Assembly: GCA_003600225.1 (NCBI GenBank)
Contig: QZFT01000011.1
Coordinates: 1-64,000 of the forward strand
DNA from: Pseudonocardiaceae bacterium YIM PH 21723
GTDB taxonomy: Bacteria > Actinomycetota > Actinomycetes > Mycobacteriales > Pseudonocardiaceae
Direction: 5' to 3'
Length of the DNA: 64,000 nt
This document shows, piece by piece, positions 20,195 through 28,711 of this stretch. Position numbers and translations under genes: made by a program. The notes under the pieces are model-generated. The model did not search any database and had not been told where the DNA came from. It saw only the letters and a list, made by a program, of their open reading frames with translations. Position 1 is the first letter of the stretch, and each line of letters starts with the position of its first letter.

Positions 20195-20578
20195 GTGTTG
20201 CCCGCGGCTGCTCGCCTGCATCGACCGGCGGAGTTCAGTCAGGTCGTCCGTGGTGGACGACGTGCCGGACGCCAGCGAGTGGTCGTGCACGCACTGATCC
20301 GCAGGGAACCGGCGGGCGAGCTGCACTCGACAACACCCACCTGGGACGCTTCAACGTCCCGGGTGGGTTTTGTCGTGAGTAAGGCCGTCGGTGGAGCCGT
20401 GATCCGGCATCGGGTGACCCGCAGACTGCGGCACCTGATGGTGGACCGGCTGGCCGGGCTGCCGGCAGGTACGCAAGTGGTGGTGCGGGCGTTGCCCGCG
20501 TCCGCCGCAGCCAGCAGCGCCGAACTCGGCGCAGACCTGGATTCCGCACTGCGCAAGCTTCTCCGGGGCAGCTCATGA
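20195..20578 (+). CDS. rnpA: Ribonuclease P protein component
   Basis: The basic protein subunit assists the RNase P RNA in removing 5' leaders from tRNA precursors. The 127-residue product starts at GTG 20195 ([14 protein letters not shown]) just after rpmH. The family motif [20 protein letters not shown] (residues about 62-81) contains the conserved RNR-like loop. It overlaps yidD by four bases (ATGA). Confidence 0.95.
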   Translation: MLPAAARLHRPAEFSQVVRGGRRAGRQRVVVHALIRREPAGELHSTTPTWDASTSRVGFVVSKAVGGAVIRHRVTRRLRHLMVDRLAGLPAGTQVVVRALPASAAASSAELGADLDSALRKLLRGSS

Positions 20579-20841
20579 CCTGGTTGCTCTTGTTGCCGGT
20601 GCGGTTCTACCGCCGGTTCATCTCACCGCTCTTGCCACCGAGCTGCCGGTTTTATCCAACGTGTAGCACCTACGCGATGGAAGCGCTCACCGTCCATGGC
20701 CCGTTGCGCGGCTCGTACCTCACGGTTCGCCGCCTGCTCCGTTGCGGTCCCTGGCACCCTGGAGGTCTGGACCCGGTCCCTTCGCCCAAGGGCGAGGCAG
20801 GGAAAACGGAACGGGTTCCCACTACCCCTGCCGAGGAGTAG
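20575..20841 (+). CDS. yidD: Membrane protein insertion efficiency factor YidD
   Basis: The 88-residue product has the family pattern: an amphipathic N-terminus [23 protein letters not shown], then [12 protein letters not shown] with conserved cysteines, and [14 protein letters not shown]. YidD helps the YidC insertase by an unclear mechanism at the inner face of the membrane. The ATG overlaps the rnpA stop and the stop is three bases before yidC. Confidence 0.96.
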   Translation: MTWLLLLPVRFYRRFISPLLPPSCRFYPTCSTYAMEALTVHGPLRGSYLTVRRLLRCGPWHPGGLDPVPSPKGEAGKTERVPTTPAEE

Positions 20842-20844
20842 GTC

Positions 20845-21870
20845 TTGCTGAATTTCGTCTACTACCCCGTGTCGGCCATTCTGTGGTTCTGGCACATGGT
20901 GTTCGGGAAGCTGTTCGGCCCGACCACCGGTATCGCCTGGGCGCTGGGCGTGGTCTTCTTGGTCTTCACCCTGCGCGCGCTGCTGTACAAGCCGTTCGTC
21001 GGCCAGGTCCGGTCGATGAAGAAGATGCAGGAGTTCGCCCCCGAGATCAAGAAGCTCCGGGACAAGTACGGCAACGACAAGCAGAAGCTCGCCCAGGAGA
21101 TGCAGAAGCTCCAGGCCGAGCACGGAGTGAACCCGCTCGGCGGCTGCCTGCCGATGCTGGTGCAGATCCCGGTGTTCATCGGTCTGTTCCACGTGCTGAA
21201 GTCGTTCAACCGGGTCGAGACGCTGCACATGACCGTGGAGCAGAACCGGAACACGGCCAACTACGTGTTCAGCCCGGCCGAGGTCCAGTCGTTCCTGGAC
21301 TCCCGCCTGTTCGGTGCCCCGCTGTCCTCGTTCATCACGGAGACGAGCAAGGCGCTTGAGGTGTTCAACCCGCATGTGGACCGCACCTCCATCATCATCG
21401 TGTCCATCCCGCTGATGATCATCGCGTCGATCGCCACCCACTTCACCGCGCGGCACTCGGTGCAGCGGCAGACCGCCGCCGCTGCGGACAACCCGCAGAC
21501 CGCCATCATGAACAAGCTGACCATGTACATCTTCCCGTTGGGTGTGCTGGTCGGTGGCTTCTTCTTCCCGATCGCGATCCTGATCTACTGGCTGTCCAAC
21601 AACATGTGGACCCTCGGCCAGCAGTACGTCGTCTATCACAAGATCGACGCTGAGGAAGCGGAGAAGAAGGCCGTTGCCGTAGAGGCACGCAAGACCCTGG
21701 CGCCCAAGCCCGGTCAGAAGCCGACGCAGTCCAAGGGCAAGCGTCCGGCGGCCGGCGGTACCAAGTCCTCCAATGGTCAGGTCGACGCCTCCGTGGTGGA
21801 GGACGGCGAGACCCCGGGCCTGATCGAGGACAACTCCGCTCCGGGGAAGCGGAGCAAGAAGCGTAGCTAG
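20845..21870 (+). CDS. yidC: Membrane protein insertase YidC/Oxa1
   Basis: This insertase places membrane proteins with or without SecYEG. The 341-residue product begins at TTG 20845 with GAGGAG upstream. The first helix (LNFVYYPVSAILWFWHMVFG) is followed by the conserved core ALLYKPFVGQVRSMKKMQEF (hydrophilic-groove arginine region), GCLPMLVQIPVFIGLFHVL and PIAILIYWLSNNMWTLGQQY. The lysine-rich C-terminal tail is usual for actinobacterial YidC. It has no lipobox. Confidence 0.98.
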   Translation: MLNFVYYPVSAILWFWHMVFGKLFGPTTGIAWALGVVFLVFTLRALLYKPFVGQVRSMKKMQEFAPEIKKLRDKYGNDKQKLAQEMQKLQAEHGVNPLGGCLPMLVQIPVFIGLFHVLKSFNRVETLHMTVEQNRNTANYVFSPAEVQSFLDSRLFGAPLSSFITETSKALEVFNPHVDRTSIIIVSIPLMIIASIATHFTARHSVQRQTAAAADNPQTAIMNKLTMYIFPLGVLVGGFFFPIAILIYWLSNNMWTLGQQYVVYHKIDAEEAEKKAVAVEARKTLAPKPGQKPTQSKGKRPAAGGTKSSNGQVDASVVEDGETPGLIEDNSAPGKRSKKRS

Positions 21871-21917
21871 GGCCGGCAGTGAGTGGGATGCCGTCCGTAG
21901 CGGTGAGAGGAGACAGT

Positions 21918-22454
21918 GTGTCTGAGACAGTGCAAACCAAGGCAGTGGAAGTCGAAGAACCGGGTGAGGCGACCCGGGACCGTGACCTCGAGCAGCTTCT
22001 GGTCAATGAAGGCGATGTCGCCGGTGACTACCTGGAGCGGCTGCTCGACCTGCTCGACTACGACGGCGACATCGATCTGGATGTCGACGCCGGGCGGGCG
22101 ATCGTGAGCGTGGACGGCGGAGACGACCTGGAGAAGTTGGTCGGCCCTCGCGGCCAGGTGCTCGAGGCGTTGCAGGAGCTGACCCGGCTGGCAGTTCAGC
22201 AGAGCACCGGTACTCGCAGCCGGTTGATGCTGGACGTGGCCGGCTGGCGTGCGGCTCGTCGTGCGGAGCTCAGTGAGATCGGCACGAACGCCGCGGAGAA
22301 GGTACTCAGTGCGGGCTCCTCGGTGCGGTTGCAGCCGATGACCCCGTTCGAGCGCAAGGTGGTGCACGATGCGGTCGCCAAGGTGACCGGTGTGCAGAGC
22401 GAGAGCGAGGGCGAGGAGCCCAACCGCCGCGTGGTGGTCTTCAAGGCCAGCTAG
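21918..22454 (+). CDS. khpB: RNA-binding protein Jag/KhpB (SpoIIIJ-associated)
   Basis: The 178-residue product has a KH-like domain (LVGPRGQVLEALQELTRLAVQ, about 80-100) and a C-terminal R3H domain (MTPFERKVVHDAVAKVTGV). It is an RNA chaperone-like protein always found after yidC. GTG 21918 is preferred over GTG 21879 because GAGAGGAG stands just before it. A UUCG-loop terminator follows. Confidence 0.93.
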   Translation: MSETVQTKAVEVEEPGEATRDRDLEQLLVNEGDVAGDYLERLLDLLDYDGDIDLDVDAGRAIVSVDGGDDLEKLVGPRGQVLEALQELTRLAVQQSTGTRSRLMLDVAGWRAARRAELSEIGTNAAEKVLSAGSSVRLQPMTPFERKVVHDAVAKVTGVQSESEGEEPNRRVVVFKAS

Positions 22455-22471
22455 TCGCGTGACAGTTCTAG

Positions 22472-22495
22472 GGGCCGGATCTTCGGATCCGGCCC
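22472..22495 (+). terminator. Terminator after jag/khpB
   Basis: Arms 22472-22481 and 22486-22495 (GGGCCGGATC/GATCCGGCCC) form a perfect 10-bp stem closed by a TTCG tetraloop, followed by tttgtcgttt. It ends the rpmH-to-jag operon. Confidence 0.9.
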
Positions 22496-22516
22496 TTTGT
22501 CGTTTCCAGGGATCGC

Positions 22517-22530
22517 GTTTCACGTGAAAC
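22517..22530. promoter_or_regulatory. parS: parS site 1
   Basis: GTTTCACGTGAAAC is a perfect match to the universal ParB-binding palindrome. It is the leftmost of eight identical sites and lies just after the jag terminator. Confidence 0.97.
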
Positions 22531-23150
22531 GGGATCTGGGGCAGTTCTCGGCCGGAGATCGATACTGAGGCGCCGAGTCTACGGTGCTCGGCCAACGGAT
22601 CCGCGGTGCCACCGACTCCCCTACCGATGCGGATCGGGTCGACGAGGAGGAAGTCGGGTTCGACCCATCAAGTCGCAGAGACCCGCCGCCTGGCCGTCGA
22701 TCTCAATGCTGTGCCCCCAGCGCGCCGTGGAGCCAACTCGCTCAACAACGGCGCCCGATCCGGTCGCCCGGCGCGAATCTTCATGTCGGCCCGAGCGCAC
22801 GACGGCCAATCGATTTTCCCTCGATCTGCTCCCACCCACGGGGTTCGGCTGCCTCGGGCTAACCGAATAGACAACGCTCCCCCAGCGGCATCCGAGGCTC
22901 AGCCCCTCCGGTCGCACCTGAAGCCAGAAGCTTGTGCGTCCGCCCCCGAAATCGGTCCCCCTTAAGCCGCGCCCCAATCCCGATGCTCCTCCGGCCGCAG
23001 CCGAACTTGATCTCCCACCGCACGTCCCCGCCCTAACCGGGGGCTGACCACCCACCAGGAGGGGTGAGGCCACATTAGCGGGGGTGAGGGGGGTGTCAAG
23101 GGGCGTTGGAGGTGAGCTGTGGATGGGTGGGCCGGCTGTGGATGGTGGGG
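22531..23150. other. Noncoding stretch within the parS region
   Basis: About 620 bases without a credible gene. Open frames exist on both strands but lack the third-position GC bias and ribosome sites of neighbours. The right end (23060-23105) is a G-rich run with four separated G tracts. It may simply be spacer in the centromere-like region. Confidence 0.5.
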
Positions 23151-23312
23151 TTAGTGGTTGATCTCTTCGCCGAGGAGGGCGACGCCGACCAGGGCGGCCA
23201 GGAGGTGGCCGGTGAAGCGGACGGCGGTGTGGGCGCCGGAGGCGAGGGACTTGGCGCCGGTGATGGCGGCGGCGACTGGGTGGGTGGGGGCGGGGATGGT
23301 GCTGGCGACCAT
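23151..23312 (-). CDS. Small 53-residue protein of unknown function
   Basis: From ATG 23312 the minus strand encodes 53 residues ending in TAA, starting MVASTIPAPTHPVAAAITGA and ending LGEEINH. AAAGGA lies 9 bases upstream. Nearly every codon ends in G or C (only two of the 53 sense codons do not), matching true genes here and unlike the flanking DNA. The middle (about 15-48) is hydrophobic to amphipathic, with one Lys, one Arg and two His, so a membrane-associated helix is possible. No family recognised. It sits between parS sites 1 and 2. Confidence 0.7.
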   Translation of the reverse strand: MVASTIPAPTHPVAAAITGAKSLASGAHTAVRFTGHLLAALVGVALLGEEINH

Positions 23313-23483
23313 GGCGGCTGTCCTTTCGAGTGGCTGCCGGTCTCCCCGGCGATGGCTTAAGACTGCCGGGCCGGGGTCTGCGGTCGCGTCAGCTTCCGGG
23401 ACAGAGTGGAGTGAGCGCCGGGAAGTATTCGGGGAGAGATCAACTCATCCTCGGGGATGAGCCGCCTCAGGGTCGGTGGTCAG

Positions 23484-23497
23484 GTTTCACGTGAAAC
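23484..23497. promoter_or_regulatory. parS: parS site 2
   Basis: GTTTCACGTGAAAC lies 27 bases before the methyltransferase start, so bound ParB could also affect that promoter. Confidence 0.97.
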
Positions 23498-23523
23498 GTG
23501 GCCGGGGTTCGTAGGGTCGTGGC

Positions 23524-24330
23524 GTGGACGACTTACATAGGGACCGGGCGCTGGCGGGGTCCTTCGGATCAGCGGCGTGGCGGTATCACCGGTATCGGCC
23601 GGAGTACCCGGTGGACCTGGTGGCGGATCTGGCGGCACTGACTGCGGGGCCGGTGCTCGATGTGGGGTGTGGGACCGGGAAGCTCGCGGTGCCCTTGCGG
23701 GAGCGTGGGCTGGCGGTGCTGGGGGTGGATGTCGATGAGCGGATGGCCTCGCTGGCACGTGGGTACGGGGTGCCCGTGGAGATCAGTCGGTTCGAGACGT
23801 GGGCGGATGCCGGGCGGCGGTTCCAGTTGGTTGTCTCTGGGGAGGCGTGGCACTGGATCGACCCGGAGGCCGGCGCGGTGAAGGTGGCCCAGGTGCTCGT
23901 GACCGGTGGCTGGTTTGCCCGGATCTGGATCGCCCGGGAGGTGTCCGCTGAGGTGGGTGCCGCGCTCGACGAGGTCTATGACCGGGTGGAGCCGGAGCTG
24001 ACTCGGATGTGGCGACTGCCGGGCGGTCGGCGGACGGCGGTCGATCCTGTTGTCGCTCGGCCGGAGTTCGGGAGCGTGCGGGAGCTGAGCTATCGCTGGG
24101 AACGGACGCTTGGCGCCGAGGAGTGGTGGGGCATGGTCTCGACAGTGAGCGATCACCTTCGGTTGAGTACGGCTCGGCGAGATGCTCTGGAGAACGCGGT
24201 GCGTGCCTGTCTCGGTGACTCCGTCGTTGTCCGGGAGGAGGCGACCGTACTGCTGGTTTCACGTGAAACCGCGAGGAGTTCTGTTTCACGTGAAACACCG
24301 CCGAAAAGCAGAAGCGTCGGAGGCCCTTGA
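23524..24330 (+). CDS. Class I SAM-dependent methyltransferase
   Basis: The 268-residue product has the methyltransferase type 11 fold. AdoMet motif I is VLDVGCGTGKLAVPL (about 44-58), motif post-I is LGVDVDERMASLARG, and a later EAWHWIDPEAG corresponds to the catalytic-loop region common in the UbiE-like set. The substrate is unknown. Two parS sites lie inside its 3' end and are read in frame as VSRET, so its C-terminal tail is shaped by centromere sequence. GTG start; it runs into the next GNAT gene. Confidence 0.85.
   Translation: MDDLHRDRALAGSFGSAAWRYHRYRPEYPVDLVADLAALTAGPVLDVGCGTGKLAVPLRERGLAVLGVDVDERMASLARGYGVPVEISRFETWADAGRRFQLVVSGEAWHWIDPEAGAVKVAQVLVTGGWFARIWIAREVSAEVGAALDEVYDRVEPELTRMWRLPGGRRTAVDPVVARPEFGSVRELSYRWERTLGAEEWWGMVSTVSDHLRLSTARRDALENAVRACLGDSVVVREEATVLLVSRETARSSVSRETPPKSRSVGGP
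24256..24269. promoter_or_regulatory. parS: parS site 3
   Basis: GTTTCACGTGAAAC lies inside the 3' end of the methyltransferase gene, read as Val-Ser-Arg-Glu-Thr. Confidence 0.97.
24283..24296. promoter_or_regulatory. parS: parS site 4
   Basis: GTTTCACGTGAAAC is only 13 bases from site 3 and again in frame as VSRET in the methyltransferase tail. The 27-base centre-to-centre spacing puts the two sites on nearly similar helix faces. Confidence 0.97.
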
Positions 24331-24347
24331 TCGGGGAGACTGTGCAG

Positions 24348-24872
24348 GTGCTGATCCGTGTCGAACTTCCTCGGGATGAGGACGCGATTCGTTTGGTGCA
24401 TGCCAGGGCGTTCCGGCGCCCCGAGGCAACGGACGAGGAGCCGATTGAGGCTCGGCTGGTCGACGATCTCCGAGACAGCCCGGAGTGGATCCCGGAACTG
24501 TCCATCGTGGCGATCAATCGAACCGACGTGGTGGGGCACGTGGTGTGCACCCGCGCCTACGTCGGAGCCGACGCGCATCCGGTTCTGGGACTCGGGCCGC
24601 TCGGTGTCAGTCCGCGATGGCAGCACCAGGGCGTCGGCTCAGAGTTGATGCGCGCGGCGATCGCGGCGGCGGATGCGCTGGGTGAGCCGTTGATCGGCCT
24701 ACTGGGCTCCCCCGACTTCTACGGTCGCTTCGGCTTCGTCACGTCGACCGATCACGGGGTGCTGGCTCCCGAGCGTGGGTGGGGCAAGCACTTCCAGGTT
24801 CGGGTACTCCGCGCGTACTCCGCGGCGGCCCGTGGTGCGTTCCGGTACGCGAAGCCCTTCGACAGTGTGTGA
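24348..24872 (+). CDS. GNAT-family N-acetyltransferase (YhbS-like)
   Basis: The 174-residue product matches the YhbS/COG3153 acetyltransferase group: LGLGPLGVSPRWQHQGVGSELMRAA is the acetyl-CoA-binding core and GLLGSPDFYGRFGF is the typical following strand-turn. Start GTG 24348 is chosen for its spacing to GGGGAG; TTG 24327, overlapping the previous stop, is the alternative. Its substrate is unknown. It is probably co-transcribed with the methyltransferase. Confidence 0.83.
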   Translation: MLIRVELPRDEDAIRLVHARAFRRPEATDEEPIEARLVDDLRDSPEWIPELSIVAINRTDVVGHVVCTRAYVGADAHPVLGLGPLGVSPRWQHQGVGSELMRAAIAAADALGEPLIGLLGSPDFYGRFGFVTSTDHGVLAPERGWGKHFQVRVLRAYSAAARGAFRYAKPFDSV

Positions 24873-24882
24873 TTCGTCCGGC

Positions 24883-24896
24883 GTTTCACGTGAAAC
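24883..24896. promoter_or_regulatory. parS: parS site 5
   Basis: GTTTCACGTGAAAC lies eleven bases after the GNAT stop, in the intergenic gap before rsmG. Confidence 0.97.
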
Positions 24897-24977
24897 ATGC
24901 CGAACACCCATTGGCATGAGTGACAGTATTTAGTTGGATATGAGCCGTGCCTCATCCGAGCGAGTCGGGCGAGCGCT

Positions 24978-24991
24978 GTTTCACGTGAAAC
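24978..24991. promoter_or_regulatory. parS: parS site 6
   Basis: GTTTCACGTGAAAC lies 20 bases upstream of the chosen rsmG start, in its leader. Confidence 0.97.
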
Positions 24992-25011
24992 GTATCGAGA
25001 GTCTGGTGTGT

Positions 25012-25710
25012 ATGACCGAATCCTCCGCTGCGCCGGTCTTGTTGGAGCCTGAAGCCGCCCAGCGCGTGTTCGGTGATCGCCTCCCGTTGGCTCGCCGGTA
25101 CACCGAATTGCTTGCGCAACACGGTCCGGAGCGTGGCCTGATCGGCCCTCGGGAGATCGAGCGACTCTGGGATCGGCACATCCTGAACTCCGCCGTCGTG
25201 CAGTCCGCCTTTCCGGCCAATGCCCGGGTGATCGACGTGGGATCCGGCGCTGGGCTGCCGGGCATTCCCCTCGCCATCGCCCGGCCGGATCTGGAACTCA
25301 CGTTGCTGGAGCCGATGGAACGCCGAGTCGCCTGGCTCAACGAGGTGGTCGCAGACCTCGGTCTTCCGGTCAACGTGGTGCGTGGCCGCGCGGAAGAACC
25401 GGCGATCCGGAAGCAGTTGGCCGACTGGGACGCGGTCACCGCCCGCGCGGTGAAGTCGCTCTCCCAGCTGGCTCAGTGGTGTTTTCCCCTGCTTCGTCCC
25501 GGCGGTCTGCTGGTGGCGTTGAAGGGTGCAAGTGCGGAAGAAGAGATAACCCGGGATCGCAAGGCAATCAGCGCGGCCGGGGGCTTGGAACCAAGAATCG
25601 TCAGCTGTGGGGCTGACGTTCTCACCGTCCCGACGACCGTGGTCGTGATCGAGCGTTCTCCCCACGCTCGACGCGCAAACTCCGGTCGCCGTCAAAGGAA
25701 GGACCAGTAG
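25012..25710 (+). CDS. rsmG: 16S rRNA (guanine-N7) methyltransferase RsmG/GidB
   Basis: RsmG methylates the 530-loop guanine (E. coli G527) of 16S rRNA using AdoMet; its loss gives low-level streptomycin resistance in many bacteria. The 232-residue product has IERLWDRHILNSA, motif I VIDVGSGAGLPGIPLAI, LLEPMERRVAWLNEV and TARAVKSLSQL, all diagnostic. ATG 25012 is chosen since a longer form would translate through parS site 6. The gene precedes parA by two bases. Confidence 0.95.
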   Translation: MTESSAAPVLLEPEAAQRVFGDRLPLARRYTELLAQHGPERGLIGPREIERLWDRHILNSAVVQSAFPANARVIDVGSGAGLPGIPLAIARPDLELTLLEPMERRVAWLNEVVADLGLPVNVVRGRAEEPAIRKQLADWDAVTARAVKSLSQLAQWCFPLLRPGGLLVALKGASAEEEITRDRKAISAAGGLEPRIVSCGADVLTVPTTVVVIERSPHARRANSGRRQRKDQ

Positions 25711-25712
25711 TC

Positions 25713-26696
25713 GTGTCTCGCAAGTCGCAGAACGGTGCGCCGGACGTTTCACGTGAAACGACCCAGGACGCACAGGCCGGACAGGTCTCTGGCGGCGCTC
25801 GGAAGGTAGCTCCGGACGAGCCGTTCTGGACGCCGATCGCCGATGAAGCCGCGCGTGCCACCAAGGTGCTGCACCCGGAGAACATGCAACTGCCCGCCCC
25901 CAGCCACCGCCGCATCATCACCGTGGCGAACCAGAAGGGTGGCGTCGGCAAGACCACCACGACCGTCAACATGGCCGCGGCGCTCGCCATCCACGGCCTC
26001 AAGGTTCTGGTGATCGACCTCGACCCGCAGGGCAACGCCAGCACCGCGCTCGGTGTGGAGCACCGCTCCGGCACCCCGAGCGTCTACGAGGTGCTGATCG
26101 GTGAGATCTCCATCAGCGAGGCCGCCGCGCAGAGCACCCAGTCGGACAACCTGGTCTGCGTCCCGGCCACCATCGACCTGGCCGGCGCGGAGATCGAGCT
26201 CGTCTCCATGGCCAGCCGGGAGGCCCGGCTCAAGGAGGCGCTCTCCCCCGAGTCGCTGGACCAGTTGCAGCCCGACTACGTGTTCATCGACTGCCCGCCC
26301 AGCCTCGGCCTGCTGACCGTCAACGCGATGGTCGCCGCGCAGGAGGTCCTCATCCCGATCCAGTGCGAGTACTACGCACTGGAGGGACTCGGCCAGCTGC
26401 TGCGCAACATCGAACTGGTGCAGGCGCACCTGAACCCCTCGCTGCACGTGTCCACGATCCTGCTCACCATGTACGACGGCCGGACCAAGCTGGCCGACCA
26501 GGTGACGAATGAGGTTCGCCAGCACTTCGGCGACCACGTGCTGAAGACGGTGATTCCCCGTAGCGTGAAGGTCTCCGAGGCTCCCGGCTTCGGCCAGACC
26601 GTCCTGACCTACGACCCCGGTTCCCGTGGCGCCATGAGCTACCTCGATGCGTCCCGTGAAGTCGCCCTGCGAGGCGCGAAGATGGAGACACGATGA
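25713..26696 (+). CDS. parA: Chromosome-partitioning ATPase ParA
   Basis: ParA is a nucleoid-binding ATPase whose gradient moves the ParB-parS complex. The 327-residue product has the deviant Walker [10 protein letters not shown] (about 75-83), Walker B-type FIDCPPSLG and [13 protein letters not shown]. The 70-residue N-terminal extension is polar, encodes a parS site (VSRET), and may carry the polar-anchor contact known for actinobacterial ParA. GTG start two bases after rsmG; the stop overlaps the parB start. Confidence 0.97.
   Translation: MSRKSQNGAPDVSRETTQDAQAGQVSGGARKVAPDEPFWTPIADEAARATKVLHPENMQLPAPSHRRIITVANQKGGVGKTTTTVNMAAALAIHGLKVLVIDLDPQGNASTALGVEHRSGTPSVYEVLIGEISISEAAAQSTQSDNLVCVPATIDLAGAEIELVSMASREARLKEALSPESLDQLQPDYVFIDCPPSLGLLTVNAMVAAQEVLIPIQCEYYALEGLGQLLRNIELVQAHLNPSLHVSTILLTMYDGRTKLADQVTNEVRQHFGDHVLKTVIPRSVKVSEAPGFGQTVLTYDPGSRGAMSYLDASREVALRGAKMETR
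25746..25759. promoter_or_regulatory. parS: parS site 7
   Basis: GTTTCACGTGAAAC lies within the first 16 codons of parA, in frame as VSRET. Confidence 0.97.
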
Positions 26697-27655
26697 CCAG
26701 TGCAAGCAAGGGGGGCCTCGGCAGAGGCCTTGCCGCTCTGATTCCGCAGGGTCCGCCGCCGACCGCGCCTGCCGCACCGCGATTGGTGAACGCCACCGCG
26801 GTCAAACCCGGCGAGTCCGCCCCCGCGGTGAGTGGCACCGTTGCTGGCGCTGTCTACAAGGAAATCCCGCTCAAGGCGATCACGCCGAACACCAAGCAGC
26901 CGCGCCAGGTCTTCGATGAGGAGGGCCTGGCCGAGCTGGAGCACTCGATCCGCGAGTTCGGCCTGATGCAGCCGATCGTCGTCCGGGAGACCGGGACCGA
27001 CGAGTACGAACTCATCATGGGTGAGCGCCGGTTCCGGGCGACCCAGCGCGTCGGGCTGAAGACCATTCCGGCGATCGTCCGGCAGACGCCGGACGAGGAC
27101 ATGCTCCGGGACGCGTTGCTGGAGAACATCCACCGCGTTCAGCTGAACCCGCTCGAAGAGGCGGCGGCGTACCAGCAGCTGCTGGAGGAATTCGACGTCA
27201 CCCACGACGAGCTGGCCGCTCGCATCGGCCGCAGCCGGCCGGCGATCACCAACACCATCCGGCTGCTGAAGCTGCCGCTGCCGGTGCAGCGCCGGGTCGC
27301 GGCGGGCGTGCTGTCCGCCGGTCATGCCCGGGCGTTGCTCAGCCTGGACGAGCCGGGGCAGCAGGAGGACCTGGCCGCGCGGATCGTCGCCGAGGGTCTG
27401 TCGGTGCGCAACACCGAAGAGGCGGTCACCCTGACCAAGCGAGAGGCGCCGGCCAAGCCTAAGGCCGCCCCGCGCAAGCAGCTGCAGGCGCCCGGTTTGC
27501 AGGACCTCGCCGAGCGGCTCTCCGATCTGTTCGACACCCGGGTGAAGGTCGATCTGGGTCAGCGGAAGGGCCGGATCGTGGTCGAGTTCGGCTCCGTTGA
27601 CGATCTCGAGCGGATCGTGTCGATCATGAAGCTCGATTCGGGCAAAAGTGACTAA
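26693..27655 (+). CDS. parB: Chromosome-partitioning CTPase ParB
   Basis: ParB loads at parS, slides as a CTP-dependent clamp and spreads to build the partition complex. The 320-residue product has an N-terminal ParA-stimulating motif [12 protein letters not shown] (7-18). The CTP-binding motif GERRFR is at 110-115 and ENIHR at 144-148, with an HTH near 169-192 ([20 protein letters not shown]). The C-terminal dimer domain ends IVSIMKLD. It overlaps parA by four bases. Confidence 0.98.
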   Translation: MTSASKGGLGRGLAALIPQGPPPTAPAAPRLVNATAVKPGESAPAVSGTVAGAVYKEIPLKAITPNTKQPRQVFDEEGLAELEHSIREFGLMQPIVVRETGTDEYELIMGERRFRATQRVGLKTIPAIVRQTPDEDMLRDALLENIHRVQLNPLEEAAAYQQLLEEFDVTHDELAARIGRSRPAITNTIRLLKLPLPVQRRVAAGVLSAGHARALLSLDEPGQQEDLAARIVAEGLSVRNTEEAVTLTKREAPAKPKAAPRKQLQAPGLQDLAERLSDLFDTRVKVDLGQRKGRIVVEFGSVDDLERIVSIMKLDSGKSD

Positions 27656-27708
27656 ATAGGGGCCTATCCGGACATACAGGCCCGTTTCGTCACGGTGACA
27701 GACGAAAA

Positions 27709-27742
27709 AACGACCCCCGTTTCACGTGAAACGGGGGTCGTT
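27709..27742. terminator. parS-containing perfect palindrome, likely bidirectional terminator
   Basis: The 34-base palindrome starts aacgaccccc, has GTTTCACGTGAAAC at its exact centre and ends gggggtcgtt. It sits between the convergent parB and ddl genes with an A run on the left side, so the hairpin reads as terminator in both directions. Confidence 0.85.
27719..27732. promoter_or_regulatory. parS: parS site 8
   Basis: GTTTCACGTGAAAC forms the centre of the palindrome between parB and ddl; it is the rightmost site in the window. Confidence 0.97.
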
Positions 27743-27755
27743 CGATATTCGGGAC

Positions 27756-28703
27756 TCAGCCGCGGGCGATGGCCCGATCGATCAATCCTGAATAGATCTC
27801 ACCGAGGTCGCCCCCGGCGGTCTCGACCGCCGACGGCAGCAGCGAGGTCTCGGTCAGTCCGGGCGAGACGTTCACTTCCAAGAAGTACGGCGTGCCGTCC
27901 GGAGTCACGATCGCGTCGGTCCGCGACACATCGCGCAGCCCGAGTACCCGGTGCGCGGTGACGGCGAGTTCGCCGACCTGACGCTCCTGCTCCGGAGTCA
28001 GCCGGGCCGGCGAGTGGTAGTCGGTCAGGCCGGCGGTGTAGCGGGCCGTGTAGTCGTACACACCGCCCTGCGGCACCACTTCCACACTGGGTAGGGCCCG
28101 AGGGCCGTCCGGGCCCTCCACGACGCTCACAGCCACCTCGACACCGCTGATGTACTTCTCCGCCAGCACGGTGTCCCCGTAGGCCAGCACATCCATCATC
28201 GCGTGCGGCAGATCCTCTTCCCGGTGCACCACCTTGGCGCCCAACGCGGAGCCGCCCTCGTGTGGCTTCAACATCAGCGGCAGGCCTAGCTGTTTCACCA
28301 GTGCTGCCAACACATTCTGCGCACCCAGTTCGCGGAAGGTGTTGTGCGGCAACACCACGCTGTCCGGAGTGGACAGACCGGCGGCCTTCAACTCCGCCTT
28401 GGCGGCCGGTTTGTCCCACGCCAGCCGGCAGGCCCGGGAACTGCTGCCCACGAACGGAACGTGCAGCAGTTCCAAAATGGACTGGACCGCTCCGTTCTCG
28501 CCTTCGCCGCCGTGCAACGCGACGACGACCGCGTCCGGCTTGTGGTCCTCCAGTTTGGACAGCAGGGCCGCGTCCGGGTCCCACACCTCGACGGTCAGCC
28601 CGGTTTCCTTGAGCGCCACGGCCAACCGGCGTCCGGAGCGCAGCGACACATCGCGCTCATGGGACAACCCGCCGGCCAGGACGGCGATCCAACGATCAGA
28701 CAC
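27756..28703 (-). CDS. ddl: D-alanine--D-alanine ligase family protein
   Basis: The 315-residue ATP-grasp enzyme would join two D-amino acids for the peptidoglycan precursor. The N-terminus shows LAGGLSHERDVSLRSG, the central ATP-grasp has LMLKPHEGGSALGAK, and the end has FLEVNVSPGLTETSLLP with the metal ligands. It is shorter than typical Ddl (about 340-370), so it may be a paralogue rather than the main enzyme. GTG start; it begins 8 bases after the aminotransferase stop, so the two form an operon. Convergent with parB. Confidence 0.85.
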   Translation of the reverse strand: MSDRWIAVLAGGLSHERDVSLRSGRRLAVALKETGLTVEVWDPDAALLSKLEDHKPDAVVVALHGGEGENGAVQSILELLHVPFVGSSSRACRLAWDKPAAKAELKAAGLSTPDSVVLPHNTFRELGAQNVLAALVKQLGLPLMLKPHEGGSALGAKVVHREEDLPHAMMDVLAYGDTVLAEKYISGVEVAVSVVEGPDGPRALPSVEVVPQGGVYDYTARYTAGLTDYHSPARLTPEQERQVGELAVTAHRVLGLRDVSRTDAIVTPDGTPYFLEVNVSPGLTETSLLPSAVETAGGDLGEIYSGLIDRAIARG

Positions 28704-28711
28704 GGTGACTC

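Noticed and set aside
22606-23073. Open frames on both strands in the gap after parS site 1
   Set aside because: No ribosome sites, mixed third-position composition and low-complexity products; treated as noncoding.
23065-23105. Four G runs that could form a G-quadruplex
   Set aside because: The first loop is long and the DNA is generally G-rich; no positional argument supports a function.
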